Positions 33,384-41,652 of a stretch of 64,000 nucleotides of DNA are shown piece by piece; within the stretch, counting starts at the first letter, position 1; every line of letters begins with the position of its first letter. The stretch is from NCBI GenBank assembly GCA_963737705.1, contig CAVTTP010000003.1, positions 450,147 through 514,146 of the forward strand, written 5' to 3'. The translations under genes were made by a program, and so were the position numbers. The notes beneath the pieces are model-generated. The model did not search any database, was not told the DNA's origin, and saw only the letters and a program-made list of their open reading frames with translations. This DNA comes from PALSA-607 sp963737705 (lineage in GTDB: Bacteria > Actinomycetota > Actinomycetes > Acidothermales > Acidothermaceae).

Positions 33384-35129
33384 ATGAGTGAGCAGATAAC
33401 TGGCGCGAAGTCGCTGGTGCTCGCGCTGGAACGTGCCGGCGCCGAAATCGCGTTCGGGATCCCCGGCGGTGCGATCCTGCCGCTGTACGACCCGCTCTTC
33501 GACTCCGTGAAGCTGCGGCACGTCCTTGTCCGCCACGAGCAGGGTGCCGGACACGCGGCCGAGGGCTACGCGATGGCGACCGGCAAGGTCGGCGTGTGCA
33601 TGGCCACGTCGGGGCCGGGCGCGACGAACCTCGTCACCCCGATCTCGAACGCGTACATGGACTCCACGCCCATCGTCGCGATCACCGGCCAGGTTCCGTC
33701 GTCCGCCATTGGGTCTGACGCGTTCCAAGAGGCCGACATCCGCGGCATCACGATGCCGATCACGAAGCACAACTTCCTCGTCACCAACCCCGACGAGATT
33801 GCACGGACTGTGGCAGAGGCGTTCTACATCGCGTCGACGGGCCGGCCTGGGCCGGTGCTCGTCGACGTTGCGAAAGACGCGCTTCAGGCGATGACGACCT
33901 TCGACTACCCCGACAAGGTCGATCTCCCGGGCTACCGCCCGGCCGCCAAGCCGCACAGCAAGCAGATCCGTGAAGCTGCGAAGCTGATCGTGTCGTCCAA
34001 GAGGCCGGTGCTGTATGTCGGCGGCGGCGTGCAGATCGCCCGCGCGACCAGTGAGTTGAAGCAGCTCGCAGAGTTGACCGGGATACCGGTCGTCACCACG
34101 CTGATGGCGCGCGGCGCATTCCCCGACAACCACCCGCAGCACATGGGGATGCCGGGCATGCACGGCACGGTCGGTGCGGTCGGCGCGTTGCAGAAGGCCG
34201 ACCTGCTGATCGCCCTGGGTGCCCGGTTCGACGACCGCGTCACAGGCAAGCTGTCGAGTTTCGCCCCCGACGCAACGATCATTCACGCCGACATCGACCC
34301 GGCCGAGATCTCGAAGAACCGCACCGCCGACGTCCCGATCGTTGGTGACGCACGCGAGGTGATCGCCGATCTCATCGTCGCGGTGAAGTCCGAACTCGAA
34401 GCGGGCAATCAGGCCGACCTCACGGCCTGGTGGCGCCAGCTCGACCAGTGGCGCACGGTCTATCCGCTCGGCTACGACACGCCGTCCGATGGAACGCTGT
34501 CGCCGCAATACGTGATCGAGCGGCTTGGCAACATCGTCGGTCCTGACGCGGTCTACGTCGCGGGCGTCGGTCAGCACCAGATGTGGGCTGCGCACTACCT
34601 GCCACACGAAAAACCGCACACGTGGATCAACTCGGGTGGCGCAGGCACGATGGGCTTTGCGGTGCCGGCGGCAATGGGCGCGAAGTTCGGTCGGCCCGAC
34701 TCGACGGTGTGGGCGATCGACGGCGACGGGTGCTTCCAGATGACCAACCAGGAGTTGGTGACCTGCGCACTCGAAGGCGCGCCGATCAAGGTTGCGCTGA
34801 TCAACAACGGCGCGCTCGGCATGGTGCGGCAATGGCAGACGCTCTTCTACAACTCGCGCTACTCCAATACCGACCTGCACTCACGTCGGATCCCGGACTT
34901 CGTGAAGCTGGCCGACGCAATGGGCTGCATCGGTCTGCGCTGCGACAGTGCGGACGATGTCGACGCGACGATCGAGAAGGCGATGGGCATCAACGATGCT
35001 CCTGTCGTCATCGACTTCGGCGTGCACAAGGACGCCATGGTGTGGCCGATGGTGGCCGCCGGTACCAGCAACGACGACATCAAGGTGGCCCGCGACCTCG
35101 CGCCCGCCTGGGACGGCGAGGAGCTCTAA
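33384..35129 (+). CDS. ilvB: Acetolactate synthase large (catalytic) subunit
   Basis: A 581-residue thiamine diphosphate enzyme making acetolactate or acetohydroxybutyrate. The ThDP glutamate lies in RHEQGAGHAAEGYA (about residue 52), the FAD/substrate segment in SGPGATNLVTPI (about 78), and the ThDP-Mg motif in IDGDGCFQMTNQELVT (about 448-463). ATG 33384 is used because GGAG lies about seven bases upstream; the open frame to 33366 adds six poorly fitting residues. The TAA overlaps the ilvN ATG (TAATG). Confidence 0.97.
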   Translation: MSEQITGAKSLVLALERAGAEIAFGIPGGAILPLYDPLFDSVKLRHVLVRHEQGAGHAAEGYAMATGKVGVCMATSGPGATNLVTPISNAYMDSTPIVAITGQVPSSAIGSDAFQEADIRGITMPITKHNFLVTNPDEIARTVAEAFYIASTGRPGPVLVDVAKDALQAMTTFDYPDKVDLPGYRPAAKPHSKQIREAAKLIVSSKRPVLYVGGGVQIARATSELKQLAELTGIPVVTTLMARGAFPDNHPQHMGMPGMHGTVGAVGALQKADLLIALGARFDDRVTGKLSSFAPDATIIHADIDPAEISKNRTADVPIVGDAREVIADLIVAVKSELEAGNQADLTAWWRQLDQWRTVYPLGYDTPSDGTLSPQYVIERLGNIVGPDAVYVAGVGQHQMWAAHYLPHEKPHTWINSGGAGTMGFAVPAAMGAKFGRPDSTVWAIDGDGCFQMTNQELVTCALEGAPIKVALINNGALGMVRQWQTLFYNSRYSNTDLHSRRIPDFVKLADAMGCIGLRCDSADDVDATIEKAMGINDAPVVIDFGVHKDAMVWPMVAAGTSNDDIKVARDLAPAWDGEEL

Positions 35130-35653
35130 TGTCCAAACACACGCTCTCGGTGCTCGTCGAGAACAAACCCGGCGTCCTTGCCCGGATCGCCAGCCTGTTC
35201 GCGCGACGTGGATTCAACATCGACTCGCTCGCGGTCGGGCCGACTGAGTACGCGGACGTCTCGCGCATGACGATCGTGGTTAACGTCGAGGACAACCCGC
35301 TCGAGCAGGTCACCAAGCAGCTCAACAAGCTCATCAACGTGCTCAAGATTGTCGAGCTCGAGCCGGCCTCTTCGGTGTCGCGCGAGTTGCTGCTCGTGAA
35401 GGTGAAGGCCGACCCGCAGATCCGGTCGCAGGTGCTGGAGATCGTGCAACTGTTCCGCGCGAAGGTCATCGATGTCGCGGTCGACGCCGTGACGATCGAG
35501 GCGACCGGCGGCGCAGACAAGATCGAGGCGCTGCTGCGAGTGCTAGAACCGTTCGGCGTGAAGGAGCTCGCGCAATCGGGCATGGTCGCGATGGGCCGCG
35601 GTACGCGGTCGATCACCGACCGGACGCTGCGCCCTGTCGACCGCATCGCTTAA
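35129..35653 (+). CDS. ilvN: Acetolactate synthase small (regulatory) subunit
   Basis: A 174-residue regulatory subunit. The N-terminal ACT domain (HTLSVLVENKPGVLARIASLFARRGFNIDSLAVG, about 4-37) binds valine for feedback inhibition; the second domain (LLLVKVKADPQIRSQVLEIVQLFRAKVIDV, about 88-118) completes the usual length. It starts with the TAATG overlap with ilvB, so the subunits are made in coupled amounts. The large open frame reaching 34583 is not coding upstream of this ATG. Confidence 0.96.
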   Translation: MSKHTLSVLVENKPGVLARIASLFARRGFNIDSLAVGPTEYADVSRMTIVVNVEDNPLEQVTKQLNKLINVLKIVELEPASSVSRELLLVKVKADPQIRSQVLEIVQLFRAKVIDVAVDAVTIEATGGADKIEALLRVLEPFGVKELAQSGMVAMGRGTRSITDRTLRPVDRIA

Positions 35654-35690
35654 TACGCCCTAACAAACCCAACTAAGGAGCGCACGTCCC

Positions 35691-36692
35691 GTGCCTGTTG
35701 AGATCTTCTACGACGACGACACCGACCTGTCGATCATCCAGAACCGCCACGTCGCTGTGCTCGGATACGGCAGCCAGGGGCATGCGCACGCACTGTCGCT
35801 TCGCGACTCCGGTGTCGACGTGCGCGTCGGCCTGCTCGAGGGCTCGAAGAGCCGGGAAAAGGCAGAGTCGGAAGGCTTGCGCGTGCTCACTCCCGCGGCT
35901 GCTTGCGAGGAGGCCGACCTGATCATGGTGCTCGCACCTGACCCGGTGCAGCGTCACCTCTACAAGGACGCGATCGAGCCGAACCTCGTCGACGGCGATG
36001 CGATGTTCTTCGGGCACGGCCTGAACATCCGTTACGGCCTCATCACCCCGCCGTCCGGTATCGACGTTTGCATGGTGGCGCCGAAGGGGCCTGGGCACTT
36101 GGTGCGGCGGCAGTTCGAAGAGGGCCGTGGAGTGCCGGTGCTGCTCGCCGTCGAGCAGGACGCGACGGGCAAGGCGTGGGACCTCGTGAAGTCGTACGCG
36201 AAGGGCATCGGTGGCACCCGCGCCGGCGCATTGAAGACCACGTTCAAGGAAGAGACCGAGACGGACTTGTTCGGTGAGCAGGTCGTGTTGTGTGGCGGAC
36301 TTTCCGAGCTCATCAAGGCGGGCTTCGACACCCTCGTCGCCGCCGGCTACCAGCCCGAGGTTGCCTACTTCGAGTGCCTGCACGAGGTGAAGTTGATCGT
36401 CGACCTGATGTATGAGGGCGGCATCTCGAAGATGTACTGGTCGGTCTCGGAGACCGCTGAGTACGGCGGCTACACCCGCGGTCCGCGCATCGTCACCGAC
36501 GCGACCAAGGCCGAGATGAAGAACATTCTCGGCGAGATCCAGAACGGCGAGTTCGCCCGCGAGTGGATGGCCGAGTACGACGCCGGGCTGCCGAACTACA
36601 AGCAGTACTACAAGGAGAACACCGAGCACCCGATCGAGGTCACCGGCCGCGCCCTGCGCCCGATGATGAGCTGGATCACCGACGCCGAGTAG
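35691..36692 (+). CDS. ilvC: Ketol-acid reductoisomerase (class I)
   Basis: A 333-residue class I KARI, third gene of the ilvBNC operon. The nucleotide motif is GYGSQGHAHALSLRDSG (about 25-41); the following loop LEGSKSREKAES (about 49-60), with Ser and Arg, is of the NADPH type. The Mg-binding acidic residues of the knotted domain are in KEETETDLFGEQ (about 185-196) and the conserved E-x-x-x-E after CLHEVKLIVDLMYE (about 226-240). GTG start at 35691, with AAGGAG about a dozen bases upstream. Confidence 0.97.
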   Translation: MPVEIFYDDDTDLSIIQNRHVAVLGYGSQGHAHALSLRDSGVDVRVGLLEGSKSREKAESEGLRVLTPAAACEEADLIMVLAPDPVQRHLYKDAIEPNLVDGDAMFFGHGLNIRYGLITPPSGIDVCMVAPKGPGHLVRRQFEEGRGVPVLLAVEQDATGKAWDLVKSYAKGIGGTRAGALKTTFKEETETDLFGEQVVLCGGLSELIKAGFDTLVAAGYQPEVAYFECLHEVKLIVDLMYEGGISKMYWSVSETAEYGGYTRGPRIVTDATKAEMKNILGEIQNGEFAREWMAEYDAGLPNYKQYYKENTEHPIEVTGRALRPMMSWITDAE

Positions 36693-36819
36693 CCGGTTGC
36701 CGCCCGGGCCCTCCGTGTGCCCGGGGTGCCGGAAGTTGATCACGTTAAGCAGCCGTATAGGGCCTGAGGCAGGTGTACAGACCTGCTTCGGCTACATCTC
36801 GGCTGCCTCAGGCTCGGCC

Positions 36820-36938
36820 GGACGGCGAGTGGTGCGGGACGGCGAGTGGTGCGGGACGGCGAGTGGTGCGGGACGGCGAGTGGTGCGGGACGGCGAGTGG
36901 TGCGGGACGGCGAGTGGTGCGGGACGGCGAGCGGTTGG
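36820..36938. repeat. 17-bp tandem repeat array (six exact units plus one degenerate)
   Basis: The unit GACGGCGAGTGGTGCGG recurs with a strict 17-base period at 36821, 36838, 36855, 36872, 36889 and 36906, and a degenerate unit starts at 36923 (GAGCGGTTG). It lies between ilvC and a small membrane-protein gene on the other strand. There are no spacers, so it is a minisatellite rather than CRISPR. Confidence 0.95.
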
Positions 36939-36955
36939 ACGGCTGCGGACCGTGA

Positions 36956-37213
36956 TCAGCTGCGGCGCACTCGACTGCGACCGCGGTGGGAGCCGTCGAA
37001 CGGCAGCAGCCGGTCGACGTAGCGCTTGCCCTCCCAGAGCACGGTTGCGGCCGCCCAGAAGATGAGGGCGCCGATCAGCCCGGCCGGCTTCGACATGAAG
37101 ATCAGGAGGATCCAGCCGACCCCTGCGCACAAGAGGCCGTTGAAGAACATCAGCGTCTCGAAGACCATGAGCGTGCGCACGCGGTTGGATCCCACGTCCT
37201 CATGGTGCGCCAA
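36956..37213 (-). CDS. Small two-helix membrane protein
   Basis: An 85-residue protein with two membrane segments (TLMVFETLMFFNGLLCAGVGWILLIF and PAGLIGALIFWAAATVLW), then a basic tail (HRGRSRVRRS). It opens MAHHEDVGSNRV. No domain is recognised. It converges on the tandem repeat array and ilvC and is divergent from serA. Confidence rests on the good hydrophobic pattern and a proper ATG. Confidence 0.6.
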   Translation of the reverse strand: MAHHEDVGSNRVRTLMVFETLMFFNGLLCAGVGWILLIFMSKPAGLIGALIFWAAATVLWEGKRYVDRLLPFDGSHRGRSRVRRS

Positions 37214-37275
37214 GATCGCCGCTAGGCGCCAGAGTGGCGCGACCGCCGGGTGAAACCTGCCGGAAACGTTCGCGC

Positions 37276-37281
37276 TAGAAT
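37276..37281 (+). promoter_or_regulatory. Possible -10 element for serA
   Basis: TAGAAT matches the TANNNT -10 pattern, about 78 bases before the serA ATG. No confident -35 was found at the right distance. Confidence 0.35.
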
Positions 37282-37358
37282 CCCGCCATTAGGCGCGTGC
37301 TACAGCGTGGTGGCCCAACGCCGACGACCGAACCGTGACGTCGGAGGATTGCCCCACC

Positions 37359-38951
37359 ATGAGCAAGCCCATTGTTCTGATCGCCGAAGAGCTTTCGCCC
37401 GCCGGTATCGACCTACTGAGCGGCGACTTCGAGATCCGTGAAGTCGACGGCGCCGATCGCGCCGCCCTGCTCCCCGCGCTGGCGACCGCCGACGCCGTGA
37501 TCATCCGCAGCGCGACCAAGATCGACGCCGAGGCCATCGCGGCCGCGCCGAATCTGAAGGTCGTCGCGCGGGCGGGCGTCGGCCTGGACAACGTCGACGT
37601 GAAGGCTGCGACCAACGCCGGCGTCATGGTGGTCAATGCGCCGCAGTCGAACATCGTCAGCGCCGCCGAGCAGGCGATCGCGCTGCTGTTCGCGGTCGCT
37701 CGCCGCACGCCGGTCGCGAACGCGTCGCTGAAGTCGGGTCAGTGGAAGCGCTCGAAGTTCACCGGCGTCGAAATCCTCGACAAGACCGTCGGTGTGGTCG
37801 GGCTCGGCAAAATTGGGCAACTCGTCGCGCAGCGGCTCGCAGCGTTCGGCACCCACCTGATCGCCTACGACCCCTACGTACAGCCGGCCCGCGCCGCGCA
37901 GTACGGGGTGCGGCTCGTCACTCTCGAGGAGTTGCTGCGAGAGGCCGACATCATCACGATCCACCTGCCGAAGACTCCCGAAACCCTCGACCTCATCAGC
38001 GAGCGTGAACTCGCCATGGTCAAGCCCGGCGTCATCATCGTGAACGCCGCTCGCGGTGGCCTCATCAACGAGGACGCTCTCGCGATCGCCCTCAAGGAGG
38101 GTCGCATCGGGGGCGTTGGTCTCGACGTCTTCGCGACCGAGCCGACGACGTCCAGCCCCTTGTTCGAGTTCGACAACGTCGTCGTCACTCCGCACCTTGG
38201 CGCGAGCACCGACGAGGCCCAGGAGAAGGCAGGCACGGCAGTCGCGCGATCGGTCAAGCTCGCGTTGTCCGGCGAGTTCGTTCCCGACGCGGTCAACGTG
38301 CAGGGTGGGGCGATCGCCGAGGACGTTCGGCCCGGGTTGCCGTTGGCCGAGAAGCTGGGCCGCGTTTTCACCGCACTGGCTGGTGGCATCGCGACCCGCA
38401 TCGAGGTCGAGGTCCGCGGCGAGATCGCCGCGTACGACGTCAAGGTCCTCGAGCTTGCGGTGCTGAAGGGCGTGTTCACCGACGTCGTCGAGAAGTCCGT
38501 CACCTACGTCAACGCGCCACTGTTCGCGCAGGATCGTGGCGTTGAAGTCAGCCTCACGACTAGCGATGACAGCCCCGACTTCCGCAACCTGATCACGGTT
38601 CGGGGCACGCTGCCCAACGGTCACCAGCTCTCGATCGGCGGCACCCTCGCGCGGCCGAAGTTCGTCGAGAAGCTCGTCAAGGTCGACGACTTCGACGTTG
38701 ACCTCACGTTGTCGGAGCACCTCGCCTTTTTCCGCTACGACGACCGGCCCGGTGTCGTCGGCGTCGTCGGTCGCATCCTCGGCGAGCACGGCATCAACAT
38801 TGCCGGCATGCAGGTCGCTCGAGACACCCGCGGTGGTCACGCACTCGTGGCGCTGACCGTCGACTCGGCACTGCCGGTCGCAGTTCTCGAGACGATCGTT
38901 ACTGAGATCGGCGCAGACTCGGGCCGCGCGGTCGACCTCGTCGAAGTCTGA
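37359..38951 (+). CDS. serA: D-3-phosphoglycerate dehydrogenase
   Basis: A 530-residue SerA of the long actinobacterial type, first enzyme of serine synthesis. The NAD motif is GVVGLGKIGQLVAQRL (about 146-161); catalytic Arg in NAARGGLINE (about 229-238), Glu in TEPTTSSPL and His in VTPHLGAST (about 280) are present. An intervening ASB domain (about 310-450) and a C-terminal ACT domain (FFRYDDRPGVVGVVGRILGEHGINIAGMQV in pieces, about 456-490) allow serine feedback. I use ATG 37359 (MSKPIV) with GGAGG about eleven bases upstream, rather than the in-frame GTG 37335. Confidence 0.96.
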   Translation: MSKPIVLIAEELSPAGIDLLSGDFEIREVDGADRAALLPALATADAVIIRSATKIDAEAIAAAPNLKVVARAGVGLDNVDVKAATNAGVMVVNAPQSNIVSAAEQAIALLFAVARRTPVANASLKSGQWKRSKFTGVEILDKTVGVVGLGKIGQLVAQRLAAFGTHLIAYDPYVQPARAAQYGVRLVTLEELLREADIITIHLPKTPETLDLISERELAMVKPGVIIVNAARGGLINEDALAIALKEGRIGGVGLDVFATEPTTSSPLFEFDNVVVTPHLGASTDEAQEKAGTAVARSVKLALSGEFVPDAVNVQGGAIAEDVRPGLPLAEKLGRVFTALAGGIATRIEVEVRGEIAAYDVKVLELAVLKGVFTDVVEKSVTYVNAPLFAQDRGVEVSLTTSDDSPDFRNLITVRGTLPNGHQLSIGGTLARPKFVEKLVKVDDFDVDLTLSEHLAFFRYDDRPGVVGVVGRILGEHGINIAGMQVARDTRGGHALVALTVDSALPVAVLETIVTEIGADSGRAVDLVEV

Positions 38952-38964
38952 GCGGACGACGGCG

Positions 38965-39624
38965 GTGCAGGCCGCAGGTGAGCTCGTCACCGAGACGCTG
39001 GACTACGACGGCGGTCGAGACGTCACGGTGTACGTACCCGCAGATCCGCCCGAGGCGATCGTGTTCGCCGGTGACGGTCAGTTGATCGCGCCGTGGGGCA
39101 GGTTGCTCGAGACGTCAGCCGTCCCGTCGACCATGGTCGTCGGTACACACCGGGTGGACGACGAGATGCTGCGCTTGCATGAGTACTCGCCGGTCTTCGA
39201 CGCGCAACGGTTCGCGGCCCACGAGAAGTTCTTCGTTGAGGAAGTGCGCCAATGGGTGCGGTCACGATTCGGTGTTGCATTGCCTGCCGACCGCGCCGCT
39301 GTGTTTGGTGTGTCGGCGAGTGCGGAGCTCGCGCTCGCGATGGGCGTTCGGCATCCTGACGTCTATGGCGCAGTTTTCTGCGCTTCGCCGGGTGCAGGCT
39401 TTCGTCCGCTAGAGCCGATGCCGAGCTCGATCGGGCGCGCGTATTTCGTGGCCGGCACGCAGGAGCCGTTCTTCCGCGAGAACGCGACCAGGTGGGCGAT
39501 TGCGCTGCGCGACGCAGACGTAGACGTCGTCATGACGGAGCGCGTTGGGACTCACGGCGGCGCATTCTGGCAAGAGGAGTTTCCGCTAATGGTCGCGTGG
39601 GCGTTTGACGGAGCCGCCCACTGA
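38965..39624 (+). CDS. Alpha/beta-hydrolase (esterase D/Fes-like)
   Basis: A 219-residue hydrolase beginning GTG, 13 bases after serA. The nucleophile elbow is FGVSASAELALAMG (about 113-126), where the first Ser of GVSAS is the probable nucleophile. A late Asp and the His in VGTHGGAFWQEEF (about 199-211) would complete the triad. The general look is of the Fes/YbbA enterochelin esterase-like group, shorter than usual at the N-terminus. Substrate unknown. Confidence 0.78.
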   Translation: MQAAGELVTETLDYDGGRDVTVYVPADPPEAIVFAGDGQLIAPWGRLLETSAVPSTMVVGTHRVDDEMLRLHEYSPVFDAQRFAAHEKFFVEEVRQWVRSRFGVALPADRAAVFGVSASAELALAMGVRHPDVYGAVFCASPGAGFRPLEPMPSSIGRAYFVAGTQEPFFRENATRWAIALRDADVDVVMTERVGTHGGAFWQEEFPLMVAWAFDGAAH

Positions 39625-39664
39625 ACCTCGCGGCAGGACGTGCTTGGCCTGACACACTGCATCC

Positions 39665-40075
39665 ATGTCGGTAATCGCCAGCGGGTACTCAGTTGACGGG
39701 GATGTCTGGCATCTCGACGCCGCTGTCGATCGGGACACCGGCGACCTAGAAACCGCGGTCACGATTGAGCTTCCCGATGGGTCGCGTCCTTGGGGCGGGG
39801 GTTGTGCCGGTCCGCCAGTACCGGCTGGTCGGTACATTGCCACCTATGTCGCCGCTTCCGACTTCGGGCCGAGAACATTCATTGCGCGCGTGAGCGCCGA
39901 GGTACGTGCGCTAGTTGTCACCTTGTCCGACGGCACCCGCGAAGACGTGCAACTGCACGGCGATATCAGTGAGTTCGGCGCACGCATCGGTGTATTGGTT
40001 TATCCCCGCCGCCTCGACATTCACCGTGTTGACCTCGTCGGAACCAACGGGGCGATGCTCGAGCGCCACCACTGA
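39665..40075 (+). CDS. Hypothetical beta-rich protein
   Basis: A 136-residue protein with alternating hydrophobic strands (ETAVTIELPDG, RYIATYVAAS, RALVVTLSDG) and no recognised domain. The ATG at 39665 is exactly seven bases after a -10-like CACACT (39653-39658), the same layout seen for the HTH gene at 5708 and the cimA leader. It stands alone between the hydrolase and leuB. Confidence 0.55.
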   Translation: MSVIASGYSVDGDVWHLDAAVDRDTGDLETAVTIELPDGSRPWGGGCAGPPVPAGRYIATYVAASDFGPRTFIARVSAEVRALVVTLSDGTREDVQLHGDISEFGARIGVLVYPRRLDIHRVDLVGTNGAMLERHH

Positions 40076-40269
40076 CGGCGGCGGCTCTGCCAACCGGCAC
40101 GTGAGCTCGCGAGGGGGTTCTTCAGCCCGCGGAGATCTGTTCTGGCGTCGGAGACACCCTTGCAGATGCCGCGACCATCTCGGCGACGGCTGCAGCGGCC
40201 CTGGACGGACGACCCCCGGTGACGCGATGGACCAGATACGGCGACGCGTGTCTCGCATCCTGAGATCTG

Positions 40270-40299
40270 CTGACCTCTTTCTGAGACGGCCGGTAACCT
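40270..40299 (+). promoter_or_regulatory. Promoter of leuB, leaderless type
   Basis: CTGACC (40270-40275) and TAACCT (40294-40299) are 18 bases apart. The leuB ATG at 40306 is the seventh base after the -10, where transcription would start, and no SD is present. Confidence 0.55.
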
Positions 40300-40305
40300 T
40301 GCAAC

Positions 40306-41400
40306 ATGACTCGCAGCGTGCGTCTCGCCGTCATTGCTGGTGACGGCATCGGCCCGGAGGTGGTCGACGAGGGTCTGAAGGTCCTCGATGCGGTCACGCC
40401 CGCCTACGACGTCAAGATCGAGCGCACCGAGTACGACCTCGGTGCACGCCGCTGGCACGCGACCGGTGAAACGCTTCCCGACTCGGTGCTCGACGAACTA
40501 CGCGGTCACGACGCGATCCTGCTCGGTGCGGTCGGGGATCCTGGAGTGCCCAGCGGGGTGCTCGAGCGCGGCCTACTTCTACGCCTGCGCTTCGAGCTTG
40601 ACCACTTCGTGAACCTGCGCCCGGTGAAGCTCTTCCCCGGTGTGGCAAGCCCGCTCGCCGGTGTCGGGCCGGCCGACATCGACTTCGTGGTGATCCGCGA
40701 AGGCACCGAAGGTGCGTACGCGGGAGCCGGTGGCTTTCTGCGCAAGGGCACGCCGCACGAGGTCGCTACCGAAGAGAGCGTCAACACTGCGTATGGCGTC
40801 GAGCGTGTCGTGCGCGACGCCTTTGCCCGCGCAGCCGCCCGCCCACGCCGCAAGCTCACGTTGGTGCACAAGAACAACGTGCTCGTGCACTCCGGTGATT
40901 TGTGGACGCGTACGGTCAAGGCCGTCGGCGCCGAGTACCCGAGCGTCAATGTCGACTACTGCCACGTCGACGCCGCAACCATCTACTTCGTCACCGATCC
41001 GCAGCGCTTCGACGTCATCGTGACCGACAACCTGTTCGGCGACATCCTCACGGACCTCGGCGCGGCGATCGCCGGTGGCATTGGGCTCGCCGCGAGCGGC
41101 AATATCAATCCGGCCCGTACGACGCCCAGCATGTTCGAGCCGGTCCACGGCAGTGCTCCCGACATTGCAGGCAAGGCGATCGCCGACCCGACCGCGACCG
41201 TGCTGTCTGTCGCGATGCTGCTCGACCACCTGGGTCTCCCCGAAGCAGCCGCCACCGTCGAAGCCGCCGTCGCTGCAGACCTCGCAGAGCTCGCCAACCG
41301 AGTCGCTACGTCTGACTCAGCCTCCGGCCGAGTACCGAAGCCGGTCCGCCGCGCGACCCACGAGGTCGGCGACGCACTGGCCGCCCGCGTCGCCGGCTGA
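40306..41400 (+). CDS. leuB: 3-isopropylmalate dehydrogenase
   Basis: A 364-residue LeuB catalysing the third step of leucine synthesis (oxidative decarboxylation of 3-isopropylmalate with NAD). Signature GDGIGPEVVDEG is at about residues 10-21; the substrate arginines follow in LRLRFELDHFVNLRPVKLFP (about 92-111); the metal-binding segment VTDNLFGDILTDLGAAIAGGIG is at about 240-261, and PVHGSAPDIAGKA at about 281-293. Together with cimA, which feeds the same enzymes, it also serves the citramalate route to isoleucine. Confidence 0.96.
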   Translation: MTRSVRLAVIAGDGIGPEVVDEGLKVLDAVTPAYDVKIERTEYDLGARRWHATGETLPDSVLDELRGHDAILLGAVGDPGVPSGVLERGLLLRLRFELDHFVNLRPVKLFPGVASPLAGVGPADIDFVVIREGTEGAYAGAGGFLRKGTPHEVATEESVNTAYGVERVVRDAFARAAARPRRKLTLVHKNNVLVHSGDLWTRTVKAVGAEYPSVNVDYCHVDAATIYFVTDPQRFDVIVTDNLFGDILTDLGAAIAGGIGLAASGNINPARTTPSMFEPVHGSAPDIAGKAIADPTATVLSVAMLLDHLGLPEAAATVEAAVAADLAELANRVATSDSASGRVPKPVRRATHEVGDALAARVAG

Positions 41401-41507
41401 CCCGGCACCGGGCACCAAGCCCGACAGCCGAGGGCACACGCGTCGACGAACCGGGAAACGCCAGCTGACCGGCGTCCGACCGCAGTCTTAGCGACCCACC
41501 TCGCGCG

Positions 41508-41567
41508 GTGATCATGGAGAAATGGGCCAGTCAGATCGACTGAACACCCCCATTCCTCCATGATCAC
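41508..41567. repeat. Long intergenic palindrome
   Basis: Nineteen-base arms (GTGATCATGGAGAAATGGG at 41508-41526 and its near-perfect complement at 41549-41567, one mismatch) enclose an inner CAGTC/GACTG pair. It lies between leuB and ilvE. It may be a terminator of leuB or a member of a dispersed palindromic repeat family. Confidence 0.85.
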
Positions 41568-41652
41568 GAAGCAGTGAGGCGAGCGGGTCATCCAGCCCCC
41601 ACTCAACGCGGTGGGCTAGCGTCGCAACCACATCAGCCGTGAGGATTGACCA

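Noticed and set aside
32007..34880. 957-codon minus-strand open frame over ilvD and ilvB
   Set aside because: It is antisense to two clear genes, full of Arg/His/Asp typical of the complementary frame of high-GC coding DNA, and has no motif.
36820..36938. Possible CRISPR array
   Set aside because: Units of 17 bases are directly contiguous without spacers and no cas gene is near.
37335..37358. GTG start of serA
   Set aside because: The homologous SerA N-terminus (MSKPIVLIAEELS) starts at 37359 and an SD lies before it.
40122..40397. Minus-strand frame in the gap before leuB
   Set aside because: It overlaps the leuB start antisense, and only its last 30 residues look natural; insufficient for a gene call.
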